Of a stretch of DNA of 64,000 nt, positions 56,860 through 64,000 are shown in pieces. The DNA is from Planctomycetaceae bacterium. Lineage in GTDB: Bacteria; Planctomycetota; Planctomycetia; Planctomycetales; Planctomycetaceae. The stretch is from contig JAJDEI010000110.1 in NCBI GenBank assembly GCA_029259845.1, positions 20,825 to 84,824 on the forward strand, written 5' to 3'. A model generated the notes under the pieces. It saw nothing but the letters and a program-made list of their open reading frames with translations, did no database searches and had not been told where the DNA came from. A program made the translations under genes and the position numbers. The stretch's first letter is position 1. The number at the start of each line of letters is the position of its first letter.

Positions 56860-57858
56860 TCACTTTTCCGGGTTGCGGTAGCGGGCGCTGGCCTGTTTGA
56901 GGAACCGCTGCTCGTCGGGAGTCAGCGCGTCCATCCCCTGCTGATGCACCTTCTCCAGGAGCGCATCGAGCCGCGACTCGGTTTCTACGCGCTCCTGCTG
57001 TTCCTGTTCGAGCTTCTTGAGGCGCCGCTTCTCACGCCACTGCTCGACCATGCCGGGCCGCCGCGGCCGCTCGCCGGCCCCCTGTTCGAGGCTCGTATAG
57101 CCCTGCGAGAAATCGTAACCGAGAAACGAATCGTCGTACGAGTCGGACATCTGCCGCTGGATCGATTCCAGCAGGTTGAGAATCAGGATGAACGAAGACA
57201 ACGTCACCAGCGTAATGCCCACCGCCGGGTCGATCGTATAACCGATGATCCCCAACAGCACGGCCGCGACCATCGCCGTCCAGAAGCTGACCGTGCGGAC
57301 AACGGCCGCGTCCCACCATTGCGAGAGCACAATTTGTGTCATGCGGCCGCCGTCCATCGGATAAACCGGCAGCAGGTTGAGGTACACAAGCTTCACGTTC
57401 AGTGAAAACATGAGCACCGCCAGCGTCCGCGGCAGGTTGCCGTCCAACGAGACCGGCGGCAGCACGACCGGATGGAAGCATTCCGAAAGCATCCCGGAGG
57501 AGAGCACCGCCGGCAGCATGAGCGCCGCGAGCAGGATGTTCGCCAGCGGGCCGGCGGCAACGGTCAAAATCTCGCTCCGAAACGACGGTCCCGGCTGACA
57601 GAACGCCAGCCCCCCCGCCGGCCAGATCAGAATCTCCTCGGCATCCCCTCCGGTCCAGCGGGCACCGAATACATGGAAAAACTCGTGCACCAGCACACTG
57701 ACCAGCAGCAGCAAGGCACAGATCGTGCCCAATTGCAGCCCCAGCCGCGCCCACAGCACGATCAGCGCGATGGGGAACCACACGCTCATCCGCACGGATG
57801 TCTGCAGCCAGACCCCGAGCGGGAACGAGAGGAACAGCGGGTTCTGACGGCGGTCCAT
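56860..57858 (-). CDS. Site-2-protease-like M50 metallopeptidase
   Basis: A 332-residue membrane protease. The zinc motif HEFFH is near residue 58 and the second motif NLLPVYPMDGGR near 160, in the arrangement of M50 site-2 proteases that cut within membranes. About six hydrophobic segments precede a soluble C-terminal coiled-coil region (EKRRLKKLEQEQQERVETES). No PDZ or CBS domain is seen. Candidate substrates such as anti-sigma factors are not adjacent. Confidence 0.9.
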   Translation of the reverse strand: MDRRQNPLFLSFPLGVWLQTSVRMSVWFPIALIVLWARLGLQLGTICALLLLVSVLVHEFFHVFGARWTGGDAEEILIWPAGGLAFCQPGPSFRSEILTVAAGPLANILLAALMLPAVLSSGMLSECFHPVVLPPVSLDGNLPRTLAVLMFSLNVKLVYLNLLPVYPMDGGRMTQIVLSQWWDAAVVRTVSFWTAMVAAVLLGIIGYTIDPAVGITLVTLSSFILILNLLESIQRQMSDSYDDSFLGYDFSQGYTSLEQGAGERPRRPGMVEQWREKRRLKKLEQEQQERVETESRLDALLEKVHQQGMDALTPDEQRFLKQASARYRNPEK

Positions 57859-57967
57859 CGTGAGCGCGCTGAAAAAACGGGACAGCGAAACGGAACGCCG
57901 GCGGATCGGCGAGCCTGTTCATGCTACCAACCGGCCGATGCGGTGGCAATTTGAGTTGGCAGCGATC

Positions 57968-58140
57968 CAGGGCCATTCAAAGATTGAAGCTGGGCAACCT
58001 CGTAACCCGAAGCGTCAGCGAGGACGCGAACGTGAGTTAGCGATTCGTCCCTCGCTGACGCGTCGGGTTACCCTTTTGCGTGTCCCGGTCGGTCTTCTCC
58101 AAAGTCGGTCTTCTCCAAAGTGAAACCTTGAATGGCCCTG
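57968..58140. mobile_element. MITE family 1, copy E
   Basis: 173 bp, with an internal duplication of GGTCTTCTCCAAAGT (two copies near the right end). Ends CAGGGCCATTCAAAG and CTTGAATGGCCCTG. Perfect 10-bp target-site duplication GGCAGCGATC at 57958-57967 and 58141-58150. Between the divergent M50 and sialidase genes. Confidence 0.93.
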
Positions 58141-58215
58141 GGCAGCGATCGTCCCGTCCGTTATGAGTGGAGAGAACGAGTTTCCCAACGAAACGCATCA
58201 CCCGGAGCCATTTCC

Positions 58216-59361
58216 GTGATTAGCCTTCACTCGCATCGTCCGATTCGCTCCTTGAGATCACACGGCCGACCCACCTGCGGTTCGGTTTTTCTCGCCCTGC
58301 TGGGAGCCGTGTTGTTTGGCTCGTTGGCGGCTGACGCTGCTGATGACGGCTTGTCTCGAGAAGTCGTCGTCCCCGCCGTGTCCGACGCCCCCGGACCGTA
58401 CCGGCATCCGTGCATGTTCGACGAACTCGACAACGGCGACCTGTACGTCGTGTACTACGGCGGAGCCGGGGAGTACGAAGGCGACACGGCGGTGTACGGT
58501 TTCCGCAAGGAGAACGGGACTGACATCTGGTCCGAGCCGCAGGTCATCGCCGATACGCCGGGGCTCTCCGAGGGCAACGCCGTCATCTGGCAGGGACCCC
58601 AGGGCGTCGTCTGGCTGTTCTATCTGACCCGTTACGGCGAAACCTGGTCGAATTCCCGCATTAAGTACAAGACGTCCTCCGATGGCGGACACACCTGGAC
58701 CGACTCGCGGCTGTTGTCCTTCGAGGAGGGCCTGATGGTCCGCGGCCATCCCATCGTGCTCAACGACGGCGACTACCTGTTTCCCGTCTACCACGAAAAG
58801 GGCAACGACAAAGAGTCCGTCGGCGCCGACAGCACCTCGTTGTTTTTCCGCTACGATCCCGAGACAGGGGAATGGGCGGAGACCAACCGCGTCCATTCAC
58901 GTTTGGGGAATATTCAGCCGTCCGTGGCACAGATCGGCGCCAATTTTCTCGTCGCCTATTCGCGGCGAGGCGGCGGTTACGGACCGCTGGCGGATGGGTT
59001 CCTCGTCCGCACCGAATCCCGTGACGGTGGTCGCACCTGGAGTCCGGGCGAAGATTCGCAGTTTCCCAACCCCAACGCGGCGACCGACCTCATCCGTTTG
59101 AAGAACGGCCACCTGCTGCTCGTCTACAACGACAGCAACCAGGGCGTGCGGATGCCGCTGACAATCGCCATTTCCACCGACAATGACCGGACCTGGGCGT
59201 TCAAGCGGGACATCGTCACCGGCAAAGGGACCGCCGCCTATCCGGTCGCCGTCCAGACCGCCGACGGCAGAATCCACGTTATGTATACGTCGCACCAGCG
59301 GCAGCAGATCAACCACATCGTCTTCGACGAATCAGCGATCCTCAGTCATCCGACCGACTGA
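58216..59361 (+). CDS. Secreted sialidase-like (Asp-box) protein
   Basis: A 381-residue exported protein of the sialidase/neuraminidase-like six-bladed propeller family. Asp-box repeats are clear: SSDGGHTW, SRDGGRTW and STDNDRTW. Start is taken as a GTG at 58216, which gives a signal peptide (FLALLGAVLFGSLAADA-ADD); the frame stays open upstream into MITE copy E, and an ATG at 58132 inside the MITE is less likely. Active-site residues of true sialidases cannot be checked by eye. It precedes the GT-C-like gene by 48 bp and may be cotranscribed. Confidence 0.85.
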   Translation: MISLHSHRPIRSLRSHGRPTCGSVFLALLGAVLFGSLAADAADDGLSREVVVPAVSDAPGPYRHPCMFDELDNGDLYVVYYGGAGEYEGDTAVYGFRKENGTDIWSEPQVIADTPGLSEGNAVIWQGPQGVVWLFYLTRYGETWSNSRIKYKTSSDGGHTWTDSRLLSFEEGLMVRGHPIVLNDGDYLFPVYHEKGNDKESVGADSTSLFFRYDPETGEWAETNRVHSRLGNIQPSVAQIGANFLVAYSRRGGGYGPLADGFLVRTESRDGGRTWSPGEDSQFPNPNAATDLIRLKNGHLLLVYNDSNQGVRMPLTIAISTDNDRTWAFKRDIVTGKGTAAYPVAVQTADGRIHVMYTSHQRQQINHIVFDESAILSHPTD

Positions 59362-59409
59362 CTTTGGGGCACCCGGCAGCGGTGCGCCTGGCAGCGGGGG
59401 CGTGCGAGC

Positions 59410-60909
59410 ATGAAGGAACGGTTGCGATCCGCGAATTCCGTCCTGTTCGGGCAGATGCTGCTCGTCGGCCTGTTTCTGGGGCTGAGCAGCCGGCTGCAGC
59501 CGGCGCTCGTTCCCGACACGCCGCTCTACACGGACTTCTCCTGGGAATCGCCGGCAGCCGTGCTTGGCAACATCCGGGCACCTGGTTACGCAGCATTTCT
59601 GAGGGCCGTCGCTCCGGGAGAGAACCGGCGGTTCGTTCCCGTTGCCCATTACATCGCGTTTTGTCTTGCCGTGTTGCTGTTCGCGGCGGGGCTCAAGCAG
59701 TTGGGCATCGGCGCTTGGCCACGAATGTGGGTGGCCTCCGCCCTGCTGTACGCCAACATCTTGCACGGTTACCTGATGACCGTCGCCTCCGACACGTTGG
59801 CCGCTGCGCTGGCGGTGGCCAGTGTCGGCCTGTTGTTTCTTTCGCTGAAGAACCGGCGGGCTCTGGTTCCCTTCGCGGTGTGTGTGATGGCGGCCTATCT
59901 CGTCCGACCGGCGTATCTGTCGCTCGTTGTGCAATTGCCGGCGCTCGGCTTCGCCATCGTCCAATCGCGACGTGCCCAACGCCCCTCGGCTGGCGAGCTC
60001 ATCAGGACGGCGGTCGTCCTGGCGTCTGTGACACTGATCCCGCTGATCGCTTACTGCACGCTGCGGAGTGTGATTGTCGGCCGCTTCGGCGTCGTGGCGT
60101 CGGGGGGCTTCAACATCATCGGCATCGCCGGACAATTCCTCGACGAGGAGATGGCCGGTTCGCTCCCTGGCGACTTGCGACCTCTCGCCCAATACGCGCT
60201 CACGCATGCTCCGCCGGAGGAAGGGGACCCGTCGGTGCTGATGACCGACGCCCCGGTGCTGAACTATCAGCGGATCGAAAACCGCTACGACCGCACGATC
60301 TGGGACATCTTCTACCCGGCGGCTGAGCAGACCGAATCGTCAGCCGTGACGTCCGTCAACACACGGTTGCGGCGATTGGCCCAGGAGATCATCCGCCAGC
60401 GGCCGACGATGTACGCTGTGTATCTCGCGAAGGCGCTGCGGAGAGCGGTCTTCAAGATCGTGGGAGACACCGTCCTCAACCCGTACTGTTTGAGCCTGTG
60501 CCTGTTGATTACGGGGGTCGAGTTGTTCCGCATTCTCACGCCGACACAGTATGGAGCCGCGGGCGGCGGGGACAGGAGCGAAGCGGCGGATGCCAGGGCA
60601 GCGGGTGCCAGGGTCAGGAGCGAAGCGGATGGCCCTGCTGCCACCGGTCCGGGTCTTCCCGTTGGTCAGACCCGGCCAACCGGAAAGGGTGTCGAGGCCG
60701 CTTATGCAACTGGGCAGGGGAGTGGACCGCGATACGACCTGCTGTCGCTGATGACGTTGACCGCGCTCTCGTACGCCGCATTTCAGATGGCGGTCGTGAT
60801 TCTCGTTTGCCCGCCGCTCGGCCGCATGACCGACGCCATGTCCCTATTCGCCCCGGCCCTGCTGATGGCGTTTCTCGTCGACCGTACGGCCCCACTTGTT
60901 CGCCGGTGA
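59410..60909 (+). CDS. Polytopic membrane protein, GT-C glycosyltransferase-like
   Basis: A 499-residue protein with about ten membrane helices. An early extracytoplasmic loop with acidic residues (LVPDTPLYTDFSWES near residue 35) is like the first loop of GT-C lipid-linked-sugar transferases, but no family signature is definite. A hydrophilic linker near residues 380-440 is Ala/Gly/Arg-rich and coded by direct AGGAGCGAAGCGG repeats, apparently an expansion. Predicted to act in glycan or lipid transfer at the membrane. Start ATG follows the sialidase gene. Confidence 0.7.
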   Translation: MKERLRSANSVLFGQMLLVGLFLGLSSRLQPALVPDTPLYTDFSWESPAAVLGNIRAPGYAAFLRAVAPGENRRFVPVAHYIAFCLAVLLFAAGLKQLGIGAWPRMWVASALLYANILHGYLMTVASDTLAAALAVASVGLLFLSLKNRRALVPFAVCVMAAYLVRPAYLSLVVQLPALGFAIVQSRRAQRPSAGELIRTAVVLASVTLIPLIAYCTLRSVIVGRFGVVASGGFNIIGIAGQFLDEEMAGSLPGDLRPLAQYALTHAPPEEGDPSVLMTDAPVLNYQRIENRYDRTIWDIFYPAAEQTESSAVTSVNTRLRRLAQEIIRQRPTMYAVYLAKALRRAVFKIVGDTVLNPYCLSLCLLITGVELFRILTPTQYGAAGGGDRSEAADARAAGARVRSEADGPAATGPGLPVGQTRPTGKGVEAAYATGQGSGPRYDLLSLMTLTALSYAAFQMAVVILVCPPLGRMTDAMSLFAPALLMAFLVDRTAPLVRR

Positions 60910-60971
60910 ACAACCGGGTAGCACACGCGTTGGCTCAACCCGTGCGACCCCCGCTTCGCCAATGATCGCCG

Positions 60972-61424
60972 TCAGCAGCTTGCGGTTTCGCCGATGTCCT
61001 CGCTCCACAGCTCGGGCCGTTCCCGGATAAACCGCTCCATCATCGCCACGCAACGCTCATCATTGAGCACACGGACATCGACGCCCTGCGAGCGGACGTA
61101 ATCTTCCGGTCCCTGAAACGTGCGGTTTTCGCCGACGATCACGGTGGGAATCTTGTACAGCAACACCGCCCCGCTGCACATGGCGCACGGCGAAAGCGTC
61201 GAATACAACGTCGCCCGCCGGTAGTCTGCCGCGCTCAATCGCCCGGCGTTTTCCAGGCAATCCATCTCCGCGTGCCGAATCACACTCCCCCGCTGTACCC
61301 GCTGATTGTGCCCCCGACCGACGATCTGGCCGTCAATCACGAGCACCGACCCGATCGGGATGCCCCCCGCATCGAGTCCCTTTTGTGCCTCGGCAATCGC
61401 GGCATCCAGAAACTGACCCTGCAT
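60972..61424 (-). CDS. Cytidine/deoxycytidylate deaminase-family nucleoside deaminase
   Basis: A 150-residue zinc deaminase. HAEMD (near residue 52) supplies the zinc His and catalytic Glu, and PCAMC (near 80) the two Cys. The RxxQR...GSVIRHAEMD setting is like fungal-type cytosine deaminases (FCY1) and guanine-deaminase relatives. Substrate cannot be told apart. GGAG lies eight bases before the ATG. Confidence 0.9.
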   Translation of the reverse strand: MQGQFLDAAIAEAQKGLDAGGIPIGSVLVIDGQIVGRGHNQRVQRGSVIRHAEMDCLENAGRLSAADYRRATLYSTLSPCAMCSGAVLLYKIPTVIVGENRTFQGPEDYVRSQGVDVRVLNDERCVAMMERFIRERPELWSEDIGETASC

Positions 61425-61512
61425 GGCTGGAGCTCCGTGAATGTCGTTCCGGTTCTCTGAATCGTACTCATCCAGCGCGCCATGTCACCGGAGGGCTCGG
61501 CGCGGAAACCTC

Positions 61513-61833
61513 TTACATGTCCTGCTGATACTGCTCAGGCCGGTTTGGTACCAATTCGAGTTCAATGCCACCGACGACGCCGGCGATCAGATTGTACAAG
61601 CCTGCGCCGATGATGCCGGCGATGAAACCGAGAACACCGTAGAAGACTGGGAGGAGCACGATTGCGCCCACACCAAACACGAGCTCTCCCGGTCCCTGCC
61701 GGCCTCCACCAAATGCGAAACCGGCCACCGCCAGTAACGAAAAGACGCCGCCAATAAGGAACCCCAGCAAGGCGTACAGGCACCCCAGAAGCTTGCCGCA
61801 CGACAGAACCCCAACGCGTCGCAGAATCATCAT
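61513..61833 (-). CDS. Small membrane protein, DUF3566-like
   Basis: A 106-residue protein with three hydrophobic segments and Gly-rich loops, ending in a conserved-looking GAGLYNLIAGVVGGIELEL. This resembles DUF3566-type small membrane proteins. GAGGGGAG is placed four bases before the first ATG and seven before the second, so either may be used. Function unknown. Confidence 0.75.
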   Translation of the reverse strand: MMILRRVGVLSCGKLLGCLYALLGFLIGGVFSLLAVAGFAFGGGRQGPGELVFGVGAIVLLPVFYGVLGFIAGIIGAGLYNLIAGVVGGIELELVPNRPEQYQQDM

Positions 61834-61929
61834 GAGTCTCCCCTCGGATGGCCGAACGAACGGGCAGCATGCCGGTCACAACCGACAAGACAGCACGGGC
61901 GGCCATTGCACCACCTTCCTGTCGGTGGG

Positions 61930-62865
61930 TCAAGCGATGCGATTCCCATCCGTCAGTGCAGCAGCCCAAACACTGTGTGATACAGCAGGCCTTCGCCGCG
62001 CGACTCTCACCAGAGCCATGACCAATAGCGCAAACCCGAGCAGCAACAGCGCCGGCGGTTCAGGGACCGCTTGGGAGGCGCCGTAGATCGCCTGGATGCC
62101 GGCGATGTCGTCCGCGTGCAGCGTTCGCCGAGCGCCCATGTAGCTGGCCTCCATCACAGATCCCGCAACCGGCGAGTGGTCCAGCCCCAAACTGTGTCCC
62201 AATTCGTGGAGCAGCACCGTCGGCAGGTCAACATCGGTGTCAAAGAAGGGATCAAAGCCCACGTCGGTTGGGTCGTCGACCCAAAGCTGGTCAGGATTGA
62301 GATGCAGATCACCGCCAAGAGTCCCGCCGGCGCCGTCAGTGGCCTCGGTTCCGGGAGTCGCAGCGTGCGCGAGTGTGAACAGTTGGTCGAGCAGAGAGTC
62401 AAAGGCCCACGCAGTAATCCGAATGTCGCCGAGTTGGCCGCCGCCCGCCTCCGACGCCCCGGCGTTGACGCCGCCGTCTGTGACTTGGCCCAGATTCGTG
62501 AATCCCGACGCCGCTGCCCAAACGTTGAGCGCCGCATCGATCATCCCCTGGATGGTCGAGAGTGAGAATCCGAGCGATGTGATCACGACAGTCGTGTTGG
62601 CTCCGTGCGTCATGTCCGCCCCGCTGGCGTCGCTGAAGCCGGCCCCCATGATGCTCCACGTCGCCCCTCCGGGCGTGCCGGGGATCGCAGCCGCCGAGAA
62701 AATCGATGCGGTGTTCGCTCCCGGCTCCCACTTCGAAGGGACGGCCGGCAGCTCGAAGCTCGCAACGGCCAGTTGGCTGCCCGGCGGGACCATGTCAGCA
62801 TGGATCGCGACCGGCATCGGCAGGCAGGCGACGACCGTCACAACCGCAAGTTGCCGGGCGCTCAT
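61930..62865 (-). CDS. Secreted matrixin-type metalloprotease with PEP-CTERM anchor
   Basis: A 311-residue protein with a signal peptide at residues 1-23. The metzincin zinc motif HELGHSLGLDHS (near residue 212) and Met-turn SVMEASYMG are intact, as in matrix metalloproteases (M10). The C-terminus has VPEPPALLLLGFALLVMALVRVARRRP, the PEP-CTERM sorting signal (PEP motif, hydrophobic helix, basic end), suggesting exosortase processing. It is followed by a 28-residue tail that is unusual for this signal. Confidence 0.85.
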   Translation of the reverse strand: MSARQLAVVTVVACLPMPVAIHADMVPPGSQLAVASFELPAVPSKWEPGANTASIFSAAAIPGTPGGATWSIMGAGFSDASGADMTHGANTTVVITSLGFSLSTIQGMIDAALNVWAAASGFTNLGQVTDGGVNAGASEAGGGQLGDIRITAWAFDSLLDQLFTLAHAATPGTEATDGAGGTLGGDLHLNPDQLWVDDPTDVGFDPFFDTDVDLPTVLLHELGHSLGLDHSPVAGSVMEASYMGARRTLHADDIAGIQAIYGASQAVPEPPALLLLGFALLVMALVRVARRRPAVSHSVWAAALTDGNRIA

Positions 62866-63113
62866 TGTCGATGATCCTACTGCAGGCTAGGTTAGCTTCT
62901 TCCCCCCCGGCAGTATGTCGGCATGGTCGTCCGAATTCAATCAGACGTCCTTGTCGCCGCACGATCTCGTTGCCAGGAAACGCCCTGGATCGTTGGCGAC
63001 GGAACCGGGGTCAGCGATCCGCTCACCCGGGGAGTGTCTTCAAGTCGCACAGCAGAGTGGGGATTCCAATGGATGGCAGCTGCCCGGCATGACGGTTGCG
63101 ATCCGCATGGGGC

Positions 63114-63157
63114 ACAAAAAAAGGAAATGCCGCTGTGTTGGCCACAGCGGCATTTCC
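63114..63157 (-). terminator. Strong intrinsic terminator
   Basis: GGAAATGCCGCTGTG (63123-63137) pairs perfectly over 15 bp with CACAGCGGCATTTCC (63143-63157); on the minus strand it is followed by TTTTTTT. It would end the DUF1559-lipoprotein transcript. Confidence 0.93.
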
Positions 63158-63191
63158 GGATTCGTTTTGACCTGGTGAGGCCCCTCAGGGC

Positions 63192-63255
63192 TTCGGGTCA
63201 GGTCTCGTTCGGGTCAGGTCTCGTTCGGGTCAGGTCTCGTTCGGGTCAGGTCTCA
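63192..63255. repeat. Four tandem 16-bp repeats over a stop codon
   Basis: TTCGGGTCAGGTCTCG repeated four times, the fourth ending in A rather than G. The stop codon of the lipoprotein gene (63246-63248) lies in the last unit. Confidence 0.95.
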
Positions 63256-63704
63256 TCCAATGGGTTGCCACCGGCCTGTCCCCCGGCGGGAACCTGAACC
63301 TCGGCTTTCGGGACATCAAAGTCCTTCGTCGCCGACTCCGTGGGGAGTTCGATTTCGGTTTGCCAAGCTCCCTTCCAGAGCCGTTTGCCTTCGGCTCCTC
63401 CGGACCCTTCGTCCGCAAACCCGGTGATCGTGGCGGTAAACTTCCCGCCCTGGTGCCCTTTACCCGACTGGCTCTCGTAGTATCCGTCGTCGATCGAACA
63501 GGCGGTCTTGTAACCGGTTTTCTTGTCCTCGAAGACAATCATCCCGTAGGGGACCGGCTGCCCGTCGAACGTGATAGTCCCAGAGACGTCGTAGCGCGTG
63601 GGGCCATCGCTGTCCCCACCGCACCCCGCCGCACACGCCGCCAGCAGGGCGGCGCATACGAGGTTGCGGGCAAACGAATCCGAAGGAAGACTTCGGTCCT
63701 TCAT
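63246..63704 (-). CDS. Small lipoprotein of planctomycete type
   Basis: A 152-residue predicted lipoprotein: signal segment LVCAALLAACAAGC with a lipobox ending at Cys near residue 28, then a beta-sandwich-like carboxypeptidase-regulatory-like domain beginning YDVSGTITFDGQPVPYGMIVFED. Such proteins are very common in planctomycetes, often just after DUF1559 genes. The start ATG overlaps the upstream stop codon (TGATG) and GGAG lies seven bases before it, so translation is coupled. Confidence 0.9.
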   Translation of the reverse strand: MKDRSLPSDSFARNLVCAALLAACAAGCGGDSDGPTRYDVSGTITFDGQPVPYGMIVFEDKKTGYKTACSIDDGYYESQSGKGHQGGKFTATITGFADEGSGGAEGKRLWKGAWQTEIELPTESATKDFDVPKAEVQVPAGGQAGGNPLDET

Positions 63705-64000
63705 CAGAATTCTCCAATAATCATGCTGTCGGCTCTCGGCCCCAGCAACCGGTAGGTACCCAGGTCCATGTTCTCGCTGAGGAAGGTCGCTGACCCGTCC
63801 CCGAACAACATGTGAGCCCCACCGGTGTGCCAGCTGCTATAAGCCATCATTTGCTGCGTATGGGCACGGGCGGCTCCGCCAATGGCCAACGCCTGGGCGT
63901 GCGTGTAGGTGAACGTCGGGTTGTTGATCCCGTCGAACGTTGCGGTCAGCGAACTCCAGTTGGGACAGCAACTGTTGTGGGCCCGGGCTCCGGCTGCCCA
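63704..64000 (-). CDS. DUF1559 (prepilin-like) protein, C-terminal part
   Basis: The window starts inside this gene; 98 residues are visible to the TGA at 63704. They include the H-X9-DG motif SSWHTGGAHMLFGDGSATF with the His and DG spaced exactly nine residues apart, and the end GPRADSMIIGEF. DUF1559 proteins have a prepilin-type N-terminus and are highly expanded in planctomycetes. The N-terminal cleavage signal lies beyond base 64000. Confidence 0.93.
   Translation of the reverse strand, partial: WAAGARAHNSCCPNWSSLTATFDGINNPTFTYTHAQALAIGGAARAHTQQMMAYSSWHTGGAHMLFGDGSATFLSENMDLGTYRLLGPRADSMIIGEF

Noticed and set aside
58132..58215. ATG start of the sialidase inside the MITE
   Set aside because: It would place 28 residues of MITE-derived and basic sequence before the signal peptide; the GTG at 58216 gives a normal signal sequence.
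63192..63255. CRISPR-like array
   Set aside because: Four contiguous 16-bp units without spacers.

Overview
The window is GC-rich, gene-dense bacterial chromosome that looks planctomycetal. The taxonomic markers are a DUF1559 protein with its H-X9-DG C-terminal motif at the right edge, a translationally coupled small lipoprotein of planctomycete type, a PQQ-type beta-propeller, many secreted hydrolases, a PEP-CTERM matrixin, FHA signalling proteins, and several large proteins that match no family I recognise. About 55 protein genes are supported. I see no rRNA, tRNA, CRISPR array, prophage or complete insertion sequence.

Layout. 1-9.1 kb: an unknown protein cut by the window edge, a membrane diguanylate cyclase, a ParB-domain protein with a small helix-turn-helix protein, a ThiF/HesA E1-like enzyme, a YkgJ-type cysteine-cluster protein, a secreted thiosulfate sulfurtransferase and a PIG-L deacetylase. 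9.8-16.8 kb: a 1370-residue unknown protein, a DEAD-box helicase and an A24 prepilin-peptidase-like protein. 17.4-28.8 kb: an information-processing block with nusA, infB, rbfA, a degenerate endonuclease-III-like protein, a TPR protein, yebC and ruvB. 28.8-37.5 kb: redox, iron and signalling genes, namely tpx, an FHA-FHA-STAS protein, bacterioferritin, an HD-type protein, a Bfd-type ferredoxin, a secreted serine peptidase, an ECF sigma factor and a seven-iron ferredoxin. 37.6-46.5 kb: rhodanese, DUF1015, esterase, slyX, a citrate-synthase-fold protein without its catalytic residues, a PQQ-like propeller and a Bax-inhibitor-1 protein. 46.5-56.8 kb: greA, an oxidoreductase/isomerase pair split by a GxxExxY gene, thpR, RNase Y, tilS and an MFS transporter. 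56.8-64 kb: an M50 protease, a sialidase-like protein, a GT-C-like membrane protein, a deaminase, a matrixin, a lipoprotein and DUF1559.

The most distinctive feature is the intergenic DNA. It carries at least six families of short palindromic repeats. The clearest is a 157-173 bp element with terminal inverted repeats present five times, each copy bounded by a 10-bp direct repeat that differs between copies. That is the signature of a non-autonomous transposable element (MITE). Four of the five copies lie between divergently transcribed genes. Other families are a 139-bp element in three copies, a two-hairpin element nested inside another palindrome, and a GxxExxY gene enclosed by perfect 17-bp inverted repeats plus a gene-less remnant of the same unit.

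At the protein level the main surprises are a citrate-synthase homologue lacking every catalytic residue, a bacterioferritin lacking two ferroxidase ligands, and an endonuclease-III-like protein with a histone-H1-like tail. Starts often lack a Shine-Dalgarno sequence, and several genes have leaders almost free of G. Starts were therefore chosen by family alignment, signal peptide position or a visible ribosome-binding site.
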